From Saprospiraceae bacterium (lineage in GTDB: Bacteria > Bacteroidota > Bacteroidia > Chitinophagales > Saprospiraceae): a stretch of 50,711 nt of DNA. Position 1 is the stretch's first letter; each line of letters starts with the position of its first letter. The notes beneath the pieces are model-generated. The model did not search any database, was not told the DNA's origin, and saw nothing but the letters and a program-made list of their open reading frames with translations. The stretch lies in assembly GCA_028284395.1 (NCBI GenBank), contig JANQRV010000618.1:1-50711 (forward strand). The letters are read 5' to 3'. Below are positions 1-8,811 of the stretch, piece by piece. Made by a program: the position numbers and the translations under genes.

Positions 1-927
1 GACAATAGTAACGGCAGCGATCGAAAAGCAAATTTGACTTCTTTCAAAGTTGCGGCTTATCCGCTAGAAGAGATCATGGACGGTCTAAAACTCATTTACC
101 CGGAACACTTGCCCAAAAGAGACATCATTGCCGACCTGGCCAGTTTATTGATCAATCGAGCCCAGTTGAAGTTCCCTTCAAAGTACTTGGGTTTTAAATC
201 GAGTGGTCACGGTACGCCGACCGGCATCATGAACGGCTTTTTCGACGAGCCCTACCACATCACAGCCGCCCTGGGCTGGGCCAAGGAGATTAAGGGAGGA
301 AACATTGATTTTCTGGATTTTTCTACCAATTGTAATGTTGCCAGCCTGTACAATCTCAACTACTCCGCTCCATACGTTGATTACGTCGTAGCCTCGGATC
401 TGACCAGAAGTAGCCCCTTGCCTTTTAAATTCTACGGTGAAAGACCGGATACGAGAGGGAATTACGCAACGTATTTTGCCGACGAATCCAAAGATGTCCC
501 CGCAATTCTTGGAGCGATCGTCGATAAATACGGCGAGTTGTTCAACAGTTCGGATGCCGTGACTTGGGCCGCCAGTGATGAGGCCACCAAAAACGGTAGA
601 ACGCTCACATCGTGGCGACAGCAACTGACCTTATTCGATATGAGCAAAATGAGAAAAATACTGGAGAAGATCGGTGGAGAAGACCCCTACGAAACCTGTC
701 GGGCCAAAATCAAAGAAAAGGAATCATCCTTAACGGGGACCGTCTACGAGGACCATAATTCCAAGTACTATGCTTTCAAAACCGCCGTTCCCATTCTCTT
801 TCCCAACTATACCAGTTTTGCCAGTGATTGGGATGCTGTCACCATCAAGCAAATGAGTAACCGGAAACAGTTTCAGTGGGAGGGGAGTGAAGTTCCTACT
901 GGTTTGATTCTAAGTCGGAAATATTAA
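1..927 (+). CDS. Clostripain-like (peptidase C11-type) protein, 5'-partial
   Basis: The reading frame is open from base 1, so the N-terminus lies outside the window; the TTG at 34 is not a convincing start. It is probably a caspase-fold cysteine peptidase of family C11 (clostripain). A SGHG motif (His at residue 70 counted from base 1) is followed 41 residues later by a Cys (residue 111) in an LDFSTNCN context. Next come YVDYVVASDL and, further on, a TSWRQQLTLFDMSKM segment. In C11 enzymes the catalytic His lies in an HG motif and the Cys in a DAC-like motif about 45 residues later, before a YxVASE-like strand; here DAC is replaced by TNC, so the match is divergent. Substrate and localisation cannot be told without the N-terminus. 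No partner gene is visible downstream; an inverted repeat follows. Confidence 0.6.
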   Translation, partial: DNSNGSDRKANLTSFKVAAYPLEEIMDGLKLIYPEHLPKRDIIADLASLLINRAQLKFPSKYLGFKSSGHGTPTGIMNGFFDEPYHITAALGWAKEIKGGNIDFLDFSTNCNVASLYNLNYSAPYVDYVVASDLTRSSPLPFKFYGERPDTRGNYATYFADESKDVPAILGAIVDKYGELFNSSDAVTWAASDEATKNGRTLTSWRQQLTLFDMSKMRKILEKIGGEDPYETCRAKIKEKESSLTGTVYEDHNSKYYAFKTAVPILFPNYTSFASDWDAVTIKQMSNRKQFQWEGSEVPTGLILSRKY

Positions 928-981
928 CAATTGATTTGCTCATTTATTTGTTTTCGCTTCTGACTACACTGATTTTGTTTG

Positions 982-1391
982 ATCTTCTTTTTTTCCATTG
1001 ATGAAAAAAAGAAACAAAAAAAATCTAGGCAAAATCAATCACCTCCGGGGATTTTGCCGGGCCTCCCGCGGTGTGAGATTCGCCTAGCCATGCGGAGATG
1101 GCAGTCTTGGCATAGGGTGTGAGGCAGAGCAGTACAGCTGTTCTAACGTCTGTTCTGACAGCTGTGCTCACTGTGAAAAGGACACTACCATTGGTAGTAT
1201 TTGAGCTTATTAGTATCTGATAGTATAGCCGTAAGAGCGGCTGTCCCGTGCACACTCTTTCCCTTTCCCTAGGTTGCCGCCTCCGCGGCAATCCGAACTT
1301 CACACCGCGGGCTGCCAGGCAAAATCCCCGGAGGTGATTGATTTTGCCTAGAATTTTTTCCTTCTTTTTTTTTCAATGAAAAAAAGAAGAT
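982..1391. repeat. Long inverted repeat, MITE-like element
   Basis: Arms of about 100 bp (roughly 982-1082 and 1290-1391) are imperfect reverse complements. The outer parts are A/T tracts (atcttcttttttt / aaaaaaagaagat). The inner parts share a near-identical block from tctaggcaaaatcaatcacc through ccgcggtgtga, with only a few mismatches. The 200-bp centre has further small hairpins, including two copies of the palindrome ACAGCTGT (about 1135-1170), an actaccattggtagt palindrome near 1187 and ttgccg/cggcaa near 1275. No ORF with coding character lies inside. The remaining gap 1392-1560 has a ctgctgca/tgcagcag hairpin and nothing else I can name. Non-autonomous element or structured RNA are both possible. 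Confidence 0.6.
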
Positions 1392-1560
1392 AAAAAAAGG
1401 ATCCCTGCTGCAACAAGTATTAGACAACACCATCAGTGCAGCAGCCTTCCTGGCAAATAATATCCATACCCAATTAAAAAGCATCGAACGGGGAAATGCT
1501 CGGGGAGATCTCTCACCAGCGAATACGGTTTGCAATTGCCGAAAACCTGGCCGGTCTGAA

Positions 1561-3939
1561 TCATCGAACCAACACAAAGTCACCCGAGTGTACCAGGATA
1601 TTCCCGTTTCCAAGTTCCAGTTGCACAATGTAGACAAATACCGCTGAATTCATCGGTTGTCCTCCGAAATCTCCATTCCAACCTAAATCAGGTTGATTTG
1701 GCACCAGGTCTTTACCCTCCCAGACCAACTCCCCCCAGCGGTCGAAGATCATCAATTTGCGAATGCTGACTACTTCTCCATTGGTCCGGATAAAAAAAAA
1801 GTCATTACGGCCATCGCCATTCGGGCTAAAGGCTGTAGGTGCGAAGTAGGCTGGTTGCAATGGCGTTTCCGGATCACGGTTATTCGGCTCAATATTGAAT
1901 GACACGGTGTAGAGGCATCCCAGTTCACTGGTCAAAGTCAGAAAATGCTCACCCGGCGGTACATTTTGGACAATTGGAGCGTTTTCTGTCGAGAAACTCC
2001 ACTGATACTGATGATTTTCGGGATTATCAACGCGAACCGTTGCAACCGATCGATCGTCATTTTGAGAATCTGCCATCACAATTACTTCCGGCGTTAGATC
2101 CTCGATACTCACTTCAACCACAACGACTGAATCACAGAGGTCTTCTCGTTCAAAAGTCTGGGTGTATATGCCGGGTTCTGTAACTGAATTGCCGAAAATT
2201 TCCACGGTATCACCACCGCATAATATCTGCGACAGCATCACTTCAGAAAAGTTCGATGAAACGACGGCAACGGTATCCCGATGAACGATGCCACAGGAGT
2301 CAGTTGCTGCCAGCCAATACTCGCCAGGGGTAATTATCTGTATTTCCGAGCTGATAGAACCGTCCGACCAGAGATATTCATTGAATCCAGGGGTGCCGTC
2401 AAGGGTAATTATTTCATCAGTACAGATTCCGAGATCCGGGCCTAATTCCAAAATCGGCGGCGTATAACAACAGCAATCACCGGCAAGATCAGGATCATCA
2501 CAATCAATAAATCCATCACCGTCATCATCAAGGCCGTTATCGCAAACCTCGGTGCATTCGATTGGACAAATGGAAACGGAGGGTAAATCGGTGGCTTCCG
2601 GTTGGACGGCTGGTGAATGGAATTGAAGACTCCCGATATATTCGGTTAAGCTGATCGAAAGAATGTTGTCGGTCGGCAGGTCTATGACGTCAATGCTCAG
2701 ATTTTGAATTTCGGCACATTCCGGGCCATCTTCTCCTTCCCTTTCCGATCGCAGTAAAAGAATATCTGACCCGCTGCCAGTATTTACCGAAGCGGTAACA
2801 AAGAGCTGGTCTCCGCGAAGATGAGCAACGTTCTTGGATCGGTTGTTAATAGATTCGGTATTGTCGGTTCGATATCTGCTCGCCCAGAGGATGTTTCCGT
2901 CAAAGTCGATCTTGCTGACAAATAGATCCCGTTCGCCGGATATTTGCTGGCCAACCAGCAAGATGCCTTCCGGAGTAGGGATCATCGCGTCGATTTGCTC
3001 ATTGTTCATCTCCGATACATCGTATTTTCTCAACCAATTGACATTGCCGTCCGAATCGAGATTCGCAATGAAAAAATTGGTTTGAGTAAGTGAAGTTCCA
3101 TCATCATCACCATAATAAGTCACGTAGATGGTATTGTTTAATTCAATGGCATGCCGGCCATACAATCTTGCGCTATTGTTGTTAGGCACATGGAAAAGCC
3201 GGGACCAGATCTCGTTTCCGGATAAATCGAACTTGGAAATTGACGCTCGAAAAGTGGCGGGATTAGGTGAAAATGAATAGCGTCCGATGTGATAGATAAA
3301 CGGACCGGAAGGTAAGGAAAAGTAGAAGGACTCGGGACCGCCGAAATGATAATTCCGGTCAATTGCATTGGTCGCATTTCCAGTATTGCGATCCAGGGTC
3401 CGCCAGGCAACATCGTCCCCGGTCCCCGGTGACGGTGGCATTATGCCATGGGCGCCAATGTACATAAAGTCACTCCCGGGAGCGGTTTCCAGTATCGAAT
3501 AGGCCCATTGTGTCGGCAAGGCCTGGCTGACCCACGCCACAAGGTCGTTCGCCAGGTCATAGCGAAATGCATAACCACTCTGATTAGAACCGCCCGCATC
3601 TTCATTGCCGGCCCCAATCAGAAAACCGTCGCTATCAAACTTCAAATCCAACAGCGTACATGGACGCTGGGAGAAAGAGAAAGCACTTTGCTGTAGAATT
3701 TCGCCAAACTCAGATATCCGCAATAAAACAATGTTGTTTTCCTGAGAACCACCCAGTATGAAGTCAGTACTCCCGGGAATGGGTACTAGGGAACCTCCAT
3801 TTTCATTCTGGTCAGTGCTGCCTAAGATGGAGGCAAAATCCGGGGATTCACAATTTTTAATAGATTGAAAAGGCGGATTGATGGCGGGAGGGATGATATT
3901 AAGTAATAATACCAATAATGCGATTACCTTTTGATGCAT
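1561..3939 (-). CDS. Secreted beta-propeller-like protein with gliding-motility CHU_C C-terminal domain
   Basis: A 792-aa exported protein. Residues 1-22 are a signal peptide (MHQKVIALLVLLLNIIPP). Residues about 35-400 contain repeated strands of the kind seen in secreted beta-propellers (NNIVLLRISEFGEI, NFFIANLDSDGNVNWLRKYD, LFVSKIDFDGNILWASRY). Around residues 465-485 is the CDNGLDDDGDGFIDCDD motif, common in Bacteroidota surface proteins and probably calcium-binding, followed by PKD/Ig-like strands. The last 95 residues (FAPTAFSPNGDGRNDFF to HSGDFVLVR) match the gliding motility-associated C-terminal domain (TIGR04131/CHU_C), a type IX secretion sorting signal. The ligand is unknown. It lies alone, downstream of the response regulator on the same strand with a 133-bp gap. 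Confidence 0.85.
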   Translation of the reverse strand: MHQKVIALLVLLLNIIPPAINPPFQSIKNCESPDFASILGSTDQNENGGSLVPIPGSTDFILGGSQENNIVLLRISEFGEILQQSAFSFSQRPCTLLDLKFDSDGFLIGAGNEDAGGSNQSGYAFRYDLANDLVAWVSQALPTQWAYSILETAPGSDFMYIGAHGIMPPSPGTGDDVAWRTLDRNTGNATNAIDRNYHFGGPESFYFSLPSGPFIYHIGRYSFSPNPATFRASISKFDLSGNEIWSRLFHVPNNNSARLYGRHAIELNNTIYVTYYGDDDGTSLTQTNFFIANLDSDGNVNWLRKYDVSEMNNEQIDAMIPTPEGILLVGQQISGERDLFVSKIDFDGNILWASRYRTDNTESINNRSKNVAHLRGDQLFVTASVNTGSGSDILLLRSEREGEDGPECAEIQNLSIDVIDLPTDNILSISLTEYIGSLQFHSPAVQPEATDLPSVSICPIECTEVCDNGLDDDGDGFIDCDDPDLAGDCCCYTPPILELGPDLGICTDEIITLDGTPGFNEYLWSDGSISSEIQIITPGEYWLAATDSCGIVHRDTVAVVSSNFSEVMLSQILCGGDTVEIFGNSVTEPGIYTQTFEREDLCDSVVVVEVSIEDLTPEVIVMADSQNDDRSVATVRVDNPENHQYQWSFSTENAPIVQNVPPGEHFLTLTSELGCLYTVSFNIEPNNRDPETPLQPAYFAPTAFSPNGDGRNDFFFIRTNGEVVSIRKLMIFDRWGELVWEGKDLVPNQPDLGWNGDFGGQPMNSAVFVYIVQLELGNGNILVHSGDFVLVR

Positions 3940-3963
3940 GGGAGTACGTTTTGCTTAAGCAAG

Positions 3964-4007
3964 TGATCAATATTTGAACGATCATATTGAGATCAAATTG
4001 TTGATCA
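3964..4007. promoter_or_regulatory. GATC-rich inverted repeat upstream of the CHU_C gene
   Basis: The sequence tgatcaatatttg (3964-3976) is mirrored by caaattgttgatca (3994-4007). Two further GATC cores sit at 3980 and 3991, giving four GATC sites in 42 bp. It lies 25-68 bp upstream of the start codon at 3939, where an operator would be expected. The binding protein is unknown. Confidence 0.3.
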
Positions 4008-4072
4008 TTAAACTCACTTTAATATGGAATTGCCCTTCGTACCCAGGTTGTTATATTTAGGTGAGTTGAGGA

Positions 4073-4690
4073 TTACGCTAATTTTCGATGTAGCTTAGCC
4101 ATCGCCTCAGACCGCGAATGCACGTCTAGTTTTTCATAAATCCGCAGCACGTGCGTTTTTACAGTATTGACGCTGACAAAATGTGCTTCACTCAGTTGCC
4201 GGTTCGTTTTGCCATCGTAGATGTCTTTGAGGAGAAGTACTTCCGTTCGGGTAAATTTGGCATCCAGTAGGTCATTGATGTCTTTTACTTCCCAGGATGT
4301 CGCCTGGTTCTTTTTAGCGGAATTAAACAGGGCGACTTCAATACCAGCGAAGAGACTTTTTTCGGTAAAGGGCTTTACGATGTAGCCTTGAGGCTTACAT
4401 TGCTTGGCCTGGTGAACGATGGTTGCATTGGCATAGGAAGTTAGGAAGATAAAGGGGATTTGGTAGTTTTTGGCCAGGACGCGAGCGATTTCGATGCCAT
4501 CCATTCCCTTGCCCAGGTTAATGTCGAGGAGTACCAAGTCCGGTTTTTCGTTGGCCAGGGAAGTGAAGGCACGATCTGCATCATAGGCCAACCCAGTAAC
4601 GGTATAGTCCATGTTTTCGAGGTATTCTTGTAGGTCCCGGCTGATGAAAATGTCATCTTCGACGATCAGGATTTTGGCTGGATTCATCAT
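4073..4690 (-). CDS. Response regulator, REC-LuxR HTH (NarL/CheY-like)
   Basis: A 205-aa DNA-binding response regulator. The receiver domain (residues 5-125) shows the acidic pair D12/D13, phospho-acceptor D56 (VLLDINL), T84 (FLTS) and K106 (VKPF). The C-terminal LuxR/GerE helix-turn-helix (about 140-200) has FTRTEVLLLKDIYDGKTNRQLSEAHFVSVNTVKTHVLRIYEKL, in which SVNTVKTHV is the recognition helix. The upstream kinase gene on the same strand ends 10 bp before this start, so the two are almost certainly cotranscribed and form a cognate pair. The phosphodonor should be the HisKA_2 domain of that kinase. The target promoter cannot be told. Confidence 0.92.
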   Translation of the reverse strand: MMNPAKILIVEDDIFISRDLQEYLENMDYTVTGLAYDADRAFTSLANEKPDLVLLDINLGKGMDGIEIARVLAKNYQIPFIFLTSYANATIVHQAKQCKPQGYIVKPFTEKSLFAGIEVALFNSAKKNQATSWEVKDINDLLDAKFTRTEVLLLKDIYDGKTNRQLSEAHFVSVNTVKTHVLRIYEKLDVHSRSEAMAKLHRKLA

Positions 4691-4700
4691 GAGAGTTGGC

Positions 4701-6965
4701 TTAATTGGATTGAGAAATGAGTTCCAGAGGAATGTAAATATTAATGGAAGTCCCCGACTGTGACTTTATTTCCAGGCGGGCTTTCATCTTAGCTACGAAG
4801 GAGCGAACGAGTTTGAAGCCAAGTGAATGGCTTTGATCAATTTGAAAATCGGCCGGTAAACCGATTCCGTCGTCCCGAACTGAGACCAGGAGGTCCGCTG
4901 CTTTTCGGTTGATGAGAATGTGGATCCGTCCTTTTTTTCGGTTGTTGAAAGCGTACTTCAAGGAATTGGAAATGAGCTCGTTGATGATCAAAGCAAGAGG
5001 GACTACCGTATCTACATCGATGGTCAGTGGTGTGATGTCTTGGGTGATGTTGATGTTCTTGGAATCTATTTGATAAGTGGTCAATAGATTGCCGGAAAGT
5101 TTTTCGATGTAATGGGGAAGATCGACGCCCACTAAATTGTCCTCCTGATAGAGGTTTTGGTGGATCAGTGCCATTGCTTCGACCCGGGTGCGTCCCTCCG
5201 AAATAGCGCTCAATACGGTTTGATCTTTGGTGGTGCGGGACTGAAGACTCAGCAAAGAGGAAATAACCTGCAAATTGTTCTTGACCCGGTGGTGAATTTC
5301 TCTGAGCAAGGTTTCTCGGTCTTCCAATGCCTCTTGTATGCTGTTTTTTTGACTGGACAACAGGCGATTACTTGCTCGCTTTTGCCGGTAGCCCCTCCAG
5401 AGTAGGGCAATCAAGAGAAGACCGGCAACCAGTCCCATTAACGAAACATTCCTGATCAGGCGTTGACGAGCTATCTGAGCTTCCAACCGCATTTCTTCTT
5501 TCTCATTTTCGAGTTGGATGCGTTCTTTTTCCGATTGGAATGCGTATTGCATTTCCATTTTGGTCAGTTCCTGGATCTTTTTCCGACTCATGATCGAATC
5601 GCGGGCCGTCGTGTAATTTTTGTGAAATTTCAGGGCCATTTCATAGTTGCCCATTGCTTCGTAGGCTTTGGTCAGGCAGTTGCAGGTTTCTTCCAACTCT
5701 TCGGCATAATTCTCTTCTCGTGCCATTTCATAACCTTCACGGCAATACTTTGCTGCTGATCGGTATTGATTCCGTGCCAGGGCCAAAAATCCCATTTCCT
5801 GGTAATTTTCCGCAATGCTTTTTTGATCACCGATCTCCTGCCAGATGGAGAGGCTTACTTTAAAGTGTTGTTCGGCCGGTACATATTGCCCTATTTTGCG
5901 GTACAGCGAACCAAGCTTTAGGTGACTACTGCCAATGCCGGTTCGGTCACCAATCTGCTGGCGAATGGACAAACTCTCCTGGAGTTTTTCCATTGCTTCG
6001 TCGGTTCTGCCTAAATGTTGTAGAGCAACCCCTTGGTTGCTGTAGATTCTTCCCAATTGTGCGCTATCGCCAACTTCCAGGTTGATGGCCTTGCTGCGCT
6101 CCGAATATTCCAATGCTTGCTGGTAGTCTTCCAGCATTAGATAGATCATGGCAATATTGCCAAGGCTGCTGCTGACTCCCGGTTTAAATTCGAACGCTTC
6201 AGAAAGCCGGAGGGTTTTTTGCAAATAATCCAACGCTCGGTAACCATTGCCTTTGCCTAAGTAGGTAGAAGCGATGTTGTTGTAGATAAATAGTAGCTTG
6301 CGTCGGGCTCCCAAGGCAGTGTAGACGGCTTCTGCCTTTTCGTAGTAGTGAATGGCTCTCACGTAATCGGATTTTTTGCTGTACAGCACACCAGTGGTCA
6401 AAAAAACATCTCCGAGGCCGGAGGAGTCTACATTTTCTACATTGTCCAATTGCTTGATGGCTGAGCGCAACAGGGTTTCTGCTTCCCCGATCATGCCCTG
6501 CATTAAGAAAATGTAGGCAATGCGCTCATTTAGCTTTGCCGTTTTATTGGTGTCATCGATTTTTTGGTAATGGTTTTTTGCCGAGTGATATGTTAATTGA
6601 GCTTCCTTCAAACTGCCCAATTTCAAATGGACGTTTGCCAATTCCATCTGGAAATCTGCCCACTTTTTCGGGACCGATGCGGAATCCAGATGGCCCATGG
6701 CTTTGGTATACCATTCTCGGGCTTCGGCAAATTGGGAGGCCTGCTGGTGAAGTCTGGCTAAATCAAGGGCTACTTTCGCTAAGTCTTCTCCGCTTCCATT
6801 TTTCCTGATTTCTTGATAATGCATCCCGAGAATCGATACCGAGTCGGTCTTACCGCCGGCAAATAGAGGCACGGCAGACCAGGAGAATGCAAGGAAAACA
6901 ACAAAGAATTCAACTATTCTTGATGTAGTGGTATGCATAGCAGACATTTTAGAATGGCATAACAA
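4701..6965 (-). CDS. TPR-repeat sensor histidine kinase (HisKA_2 type)
   Basis: A 754-aa kinase. An N-terminal signal or anchor segment (FFVVFLAFSWSAVPLFA, residues 20-37) precedes a long array of tetratricopeptide repeats (about 60-460, such as YIFLMQGMIGEAETLLRSA and NNIASTYLGKGNGYRALDYL). A charged coiled coil follows (470-502), then one transmembrane helix (about 504-525) and a second short coiled coil. The transmitter begins with EIHHRVKNNLQVISSLL (residues 556-572), the H-box of the HisKA_2/HWE-related class, and ends with an ATPase domain with NELISNSLKYAF (N-box) and DDGIGLP. The periplasmic TPR region probably senses through a partner protein. The start may be Met1, Met7 or Met10. 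Operon with the REC-LuxR gene 10 bp downstream. A 264-bp spacer separates it from the divergent gene at 7230. Confidence 0.9.
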   Translation of the reverse strand: MLCHSKMSAMHTTTSRIVEFFVVFLAFSWSAVPLFAGGKTDSVSILGMHYQEIRKNGSGEDLAKVALDLARLHQQASQFAEAREWYTKAMGHLDSASVPKKWADFQMELANVHLKLGSLKEAQLTYHSAKNHYQKIDDTNKTAKLNERIAYIFLMQGMIGEAETLLRSAIKQLDNVENVDSSGLGDVFLTTGVLYSKKSDYVRAIHYYEKAEAVYTALGARRKLLFIYNNIASTYLGKGNGYRALDYLQKTLRLSEAFEFKPGVSSSLGNIAMIYLMLEDYQQALEYSERSKAINLEVGDSAQLGRIYSNQGVALQHLGRTDEAMEKLQESLSIRQQIGDRTGIGSSHLKLGSLYRKIGQYVPAEQHFKVSLSIWQEIGDQKSIAENYQEMGFLALARNQYRSAAKYCREGYEMAREENYAEELEETCNCLTKAYEAMGNYEMALKFHKNYTTARDSIMSRKKIQELTKMEMQYAFQSEKERIQLENEKEEMRLEAQIARQRLIRNVSLMGLVAGLLLIALLWRGYRQKRASNRLLSSQKNSIQEALEDRETLLREIHHRVKNNLQVISSLLSLQSRTTKDQTVLSAISEGRTRVEAMALIHQNLYQEDNLVGVDLPHYIEKLSGNLLTTYQIDSKNINITQDITPLTIDVDTVVPLALIINELISNSLKYAFNNRKKGRIHILINRKAADLLVSVRDDGIGLPADFQIDQSHSLGFKLVRSFVAKMKARLEIKSQSGTSINIYIPLELISQSN

Positions 6966-7229
6966 TGCTTCTATCCGGTTGCATGTCCTCTCTTCAAATG
7001 GGCAGTGATTCCAATTAGTTGTGTTTTGAAGGTCGGATTTGTCCTGCTGCCCCTCTGCTTTGAATTCCGAAATTCATCCGATCGGATGACGTTTGTAGTC
7101 CGACTTACCGTGAACTTTGTATCGACAAACATTCAGAATGGTATGTATTTTTTAACCTATCGATCCAATCCAAGGTTCTTGGTGCCTTGGGCCAGAAAGC
7201 TTGATTGGGTTGAACACAAATGAAAAACA

Positions 7230-7916
7230 ATGAAAAAGTTTCAGTTAATGCTTTCCATTGCGATCTTGGGTCTTACCGGGTCGTTAAAAGGACAATCTTC
7301 TATTTCTGTTTTGGATCCCGCTGGTTGCAGCGTTGCTCTGTCGGGATCCGTATTTGCAGGCTTGCCCGTACTCGACCTGACCTCGAAGCCGACTTCAGCA
7401 AGTTCAATTTTGGTGGATGAGGAGTATTGCGAGAGTGGATGCGGCAACGGGCAGCAAGCAAGCATGCTCATATGGAGGTATTTCGGCACTTTTCCACCCC
7501 AGCTCAGTAAAACTGTTTGGGCCAGCAAATGGCGCCAGGCCATCAGAAAATTGAATAGATCCGGAAAGGGAATATTCGGCAAAGCTCCGGGCACGGACCA
7601 TACCGACGAAATCTCCGGCAACGGCATTCACATCCTGGTTTATCCGCCCGCCTATCTTAAATCCAAGCGGTTCATGATCAAGAAGACCAACCTCAGTGTC
7701 CGGTCAGATGCGACCTACACCATTTGTACATCTGGAAGTGCGGGTCGGCAACAAGAGGTCTTTCAGTTGTCGGTACCGGCCAATGATCCATCTGCGACCC
7801 GATTTGTGGATGTACCCAATAGTCGGGGGAAAGCCACCATCGTCATTATCCAAAACCATTCGGGCAATGGATCTTCTCTTTCCTATCAGGTAAGGGATGT
7901 TACGGTGGGAAATTAG
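7230..7916 (+). CDS. Hypothetical secreted protein
   Basis: A 228-aa protein of unrecognised family. A clear signal peptide (MKKFQLMLSIAILGLTGSLKGQ, cleavage near residue 22) predicts export to the periplasm or beyond. The mature part has cysteines in a CESGCGNGQQ motif and at CTSGSAG, and is otherwise beta-rich, with a basic segment (KWRQAIRKLNRSGKG). No lipobox and no T9SS C-terminal motif is seen. It is monocistronic: divergent from the kinase gene upstream and closed by a strong terminator 36 bp after its stop. The overlapping reading frame at 7220-7420 is rejected because it lacks a signal and ends inside this gene. Confidence 0.7.
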   Translation: MKKFQLMLSIAILGLTGSLKGQSSISVLDPAGCSVALSGSVFAGLPVLDLTSKPTSASSILVDEEYCESGCGNGQQASMLIWRYFGTFPPQLSKTVWASKWRQAIRKLNRSGKGIFGKAPGTDHTDEISGNGIHILVYPPAYLKSKRFMIKKTNLSVRSDATYTICTSGSAGRQQEVFQLSVPANDPSATRFVDVPNSRGKATIVIIQNHSGNGSSLSYQVRDVTVGN

Positions 7917-7951
7917 GGATGATGAGGAGCAATTAATTGATCCGGAAAAGT

Positions 7952-7999
7952 AAGTTGTTTAAGGTGTCTCGTAAGAGAGTACCTTAAACAACTTTTTTT
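7952..7999 (+). terminator. Rho-independent terminator
   Basis: A perfect 14-bp stem (aagttgtttaaggt at 7952-7965, accttaaacaactt at 7981-7994) with a 15-nt loop, followed by a T run. It lies 36 bp after the stop at 7916 and closes that gene. On the opposite strand it may also insulate the convergent lipoprotein gene ending at 8029. Confidence 0.9.
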
Positions 8000-8028
8000 G
8001 GCGCGTTTAATTGGTGAAAGAAAGACCC

Positions 8029-8811
8029 TTATTTGTATTCGTAGCGCACGGTACTTTTTCTTCCATCCGAATGTGTACGCGTCTCCTGAATGGGTAAGCC
8101 ACTTTCATTATAGTCATAAACTGAAGTGTAACTTCCACTTGGGTCGACAAAGTCGTCCTTCATTGTCGCTACCCGGGTAATATTGTGTTGCATGGGCTCG
8201 TCCGAGAGGCCAAGATCAGCATGGTGAGAGTAGTGTTTTTGATCATCGTATTTATAGGTGCTCTCCTGATCCAGAGGAAAGGCGATCCCTTTCATCGTTT
8301 TGCGGATGATGTTCCCGCTTTCATCTACCTCATAGGCAACCGAAATGCCCAATTGTCCTCCGGTGAAACATTCCATGCGCGAGATAAAACCATTTTCATC
8401 GTAAGTGAACTGATCGTCTTCTACCTTGACATCGCCGACGCCGTTTCTTACATTGAGGGAGATTCCGATCCGGTTGTTGGGCTGATTGAGTTCATTGAAG
8501 GTTTCGATGCCAGAGCCGGAATATTGCTCTCCATCAGAGAATAGGGTGATGACCTTTTCGCGACTTCTTTCGTCGAGGTAGGTATAGTCTTCCACTTGTA
8601 TCAGTTCTTCCTTGTTGAAAAGCATGCTGCGTACCAAGCGGTTTTCTTCATCGTAAAAAAAGGTTTGCGTGATTTGATCGGTTACGATTTTACTGATCAA
8701 ATATATGTCTTGGGTGGCTCCGTCGTTGACCGAAGGTTCTGCTTCGGGTGTTTGGCAACCAAAGGAAGAGACCATCAGTGCGATGGCAATAAGTGTCATA
8801 AATTTTTTCAT
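8029..8811 (-). CDS. YD-repeat-like lipoprotein
   Basis: A 260-aa lipoprotein. The N-terminal segment MKKFMTLIAIALMVSSFGC ends in a lipobox (SFGC, Cys19), predicting lipidation. The body consists of repeats of the form YDEENRLVRSM, YDENGFISRME, YEVDESGNIIRKT, YKYDDQKH and YDYNESGLPIQET. These resemble the YD/DUF4595-type beta-strand repeats of Bacteroidota lipoproteins. No catalytic motif is visible. It is the last gene of a three-gene operon with an ECF sigma factor and a membrane anti-sigma-like protein; its ATG overlaps the preceding stop by 4 bp, which points to translational coupling. It could be the surface component of a signalling system; this is inference. Confidence 0.75.
   Translation of the reverse strand: MKKFMTLIAIALMVSSFGCQTPEAEPSVNDGATQDIYLISKIVTDQITQTFFYDEENRLVRSMLFNKEELIQVEDYTYLDERSREKVITLFSDGEQYSGSGIETFNELNQPNNRIGISLNVRNGVGDVKVEDDQFTYDENGFISRMECFTGGQLGISVAYEVDESGNIIRKTMKGIAFPLDQESTYKYDDQKHYSHHADLGLSDEPMQHNITRVATMKDDFVDPSGSYTSVYDYNESGLPIQETRTHSDGRKSTVRYEYK

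Noticed and set aside
1025..1637. Minus-strand frames across the inverted repeat and into the CHU_C gene end
   Set aside because: They are read through low-complexity A/T tracts and palindromes and overlap the real gene; no protein features.
7005..7223. 72-codon plus-strand frame between the divergent kinase and secreted-protein genes
   Set aside because: Starts at a non-ATG codon, has no motif or coding-like composition, and fills the divergent promoter spacer.
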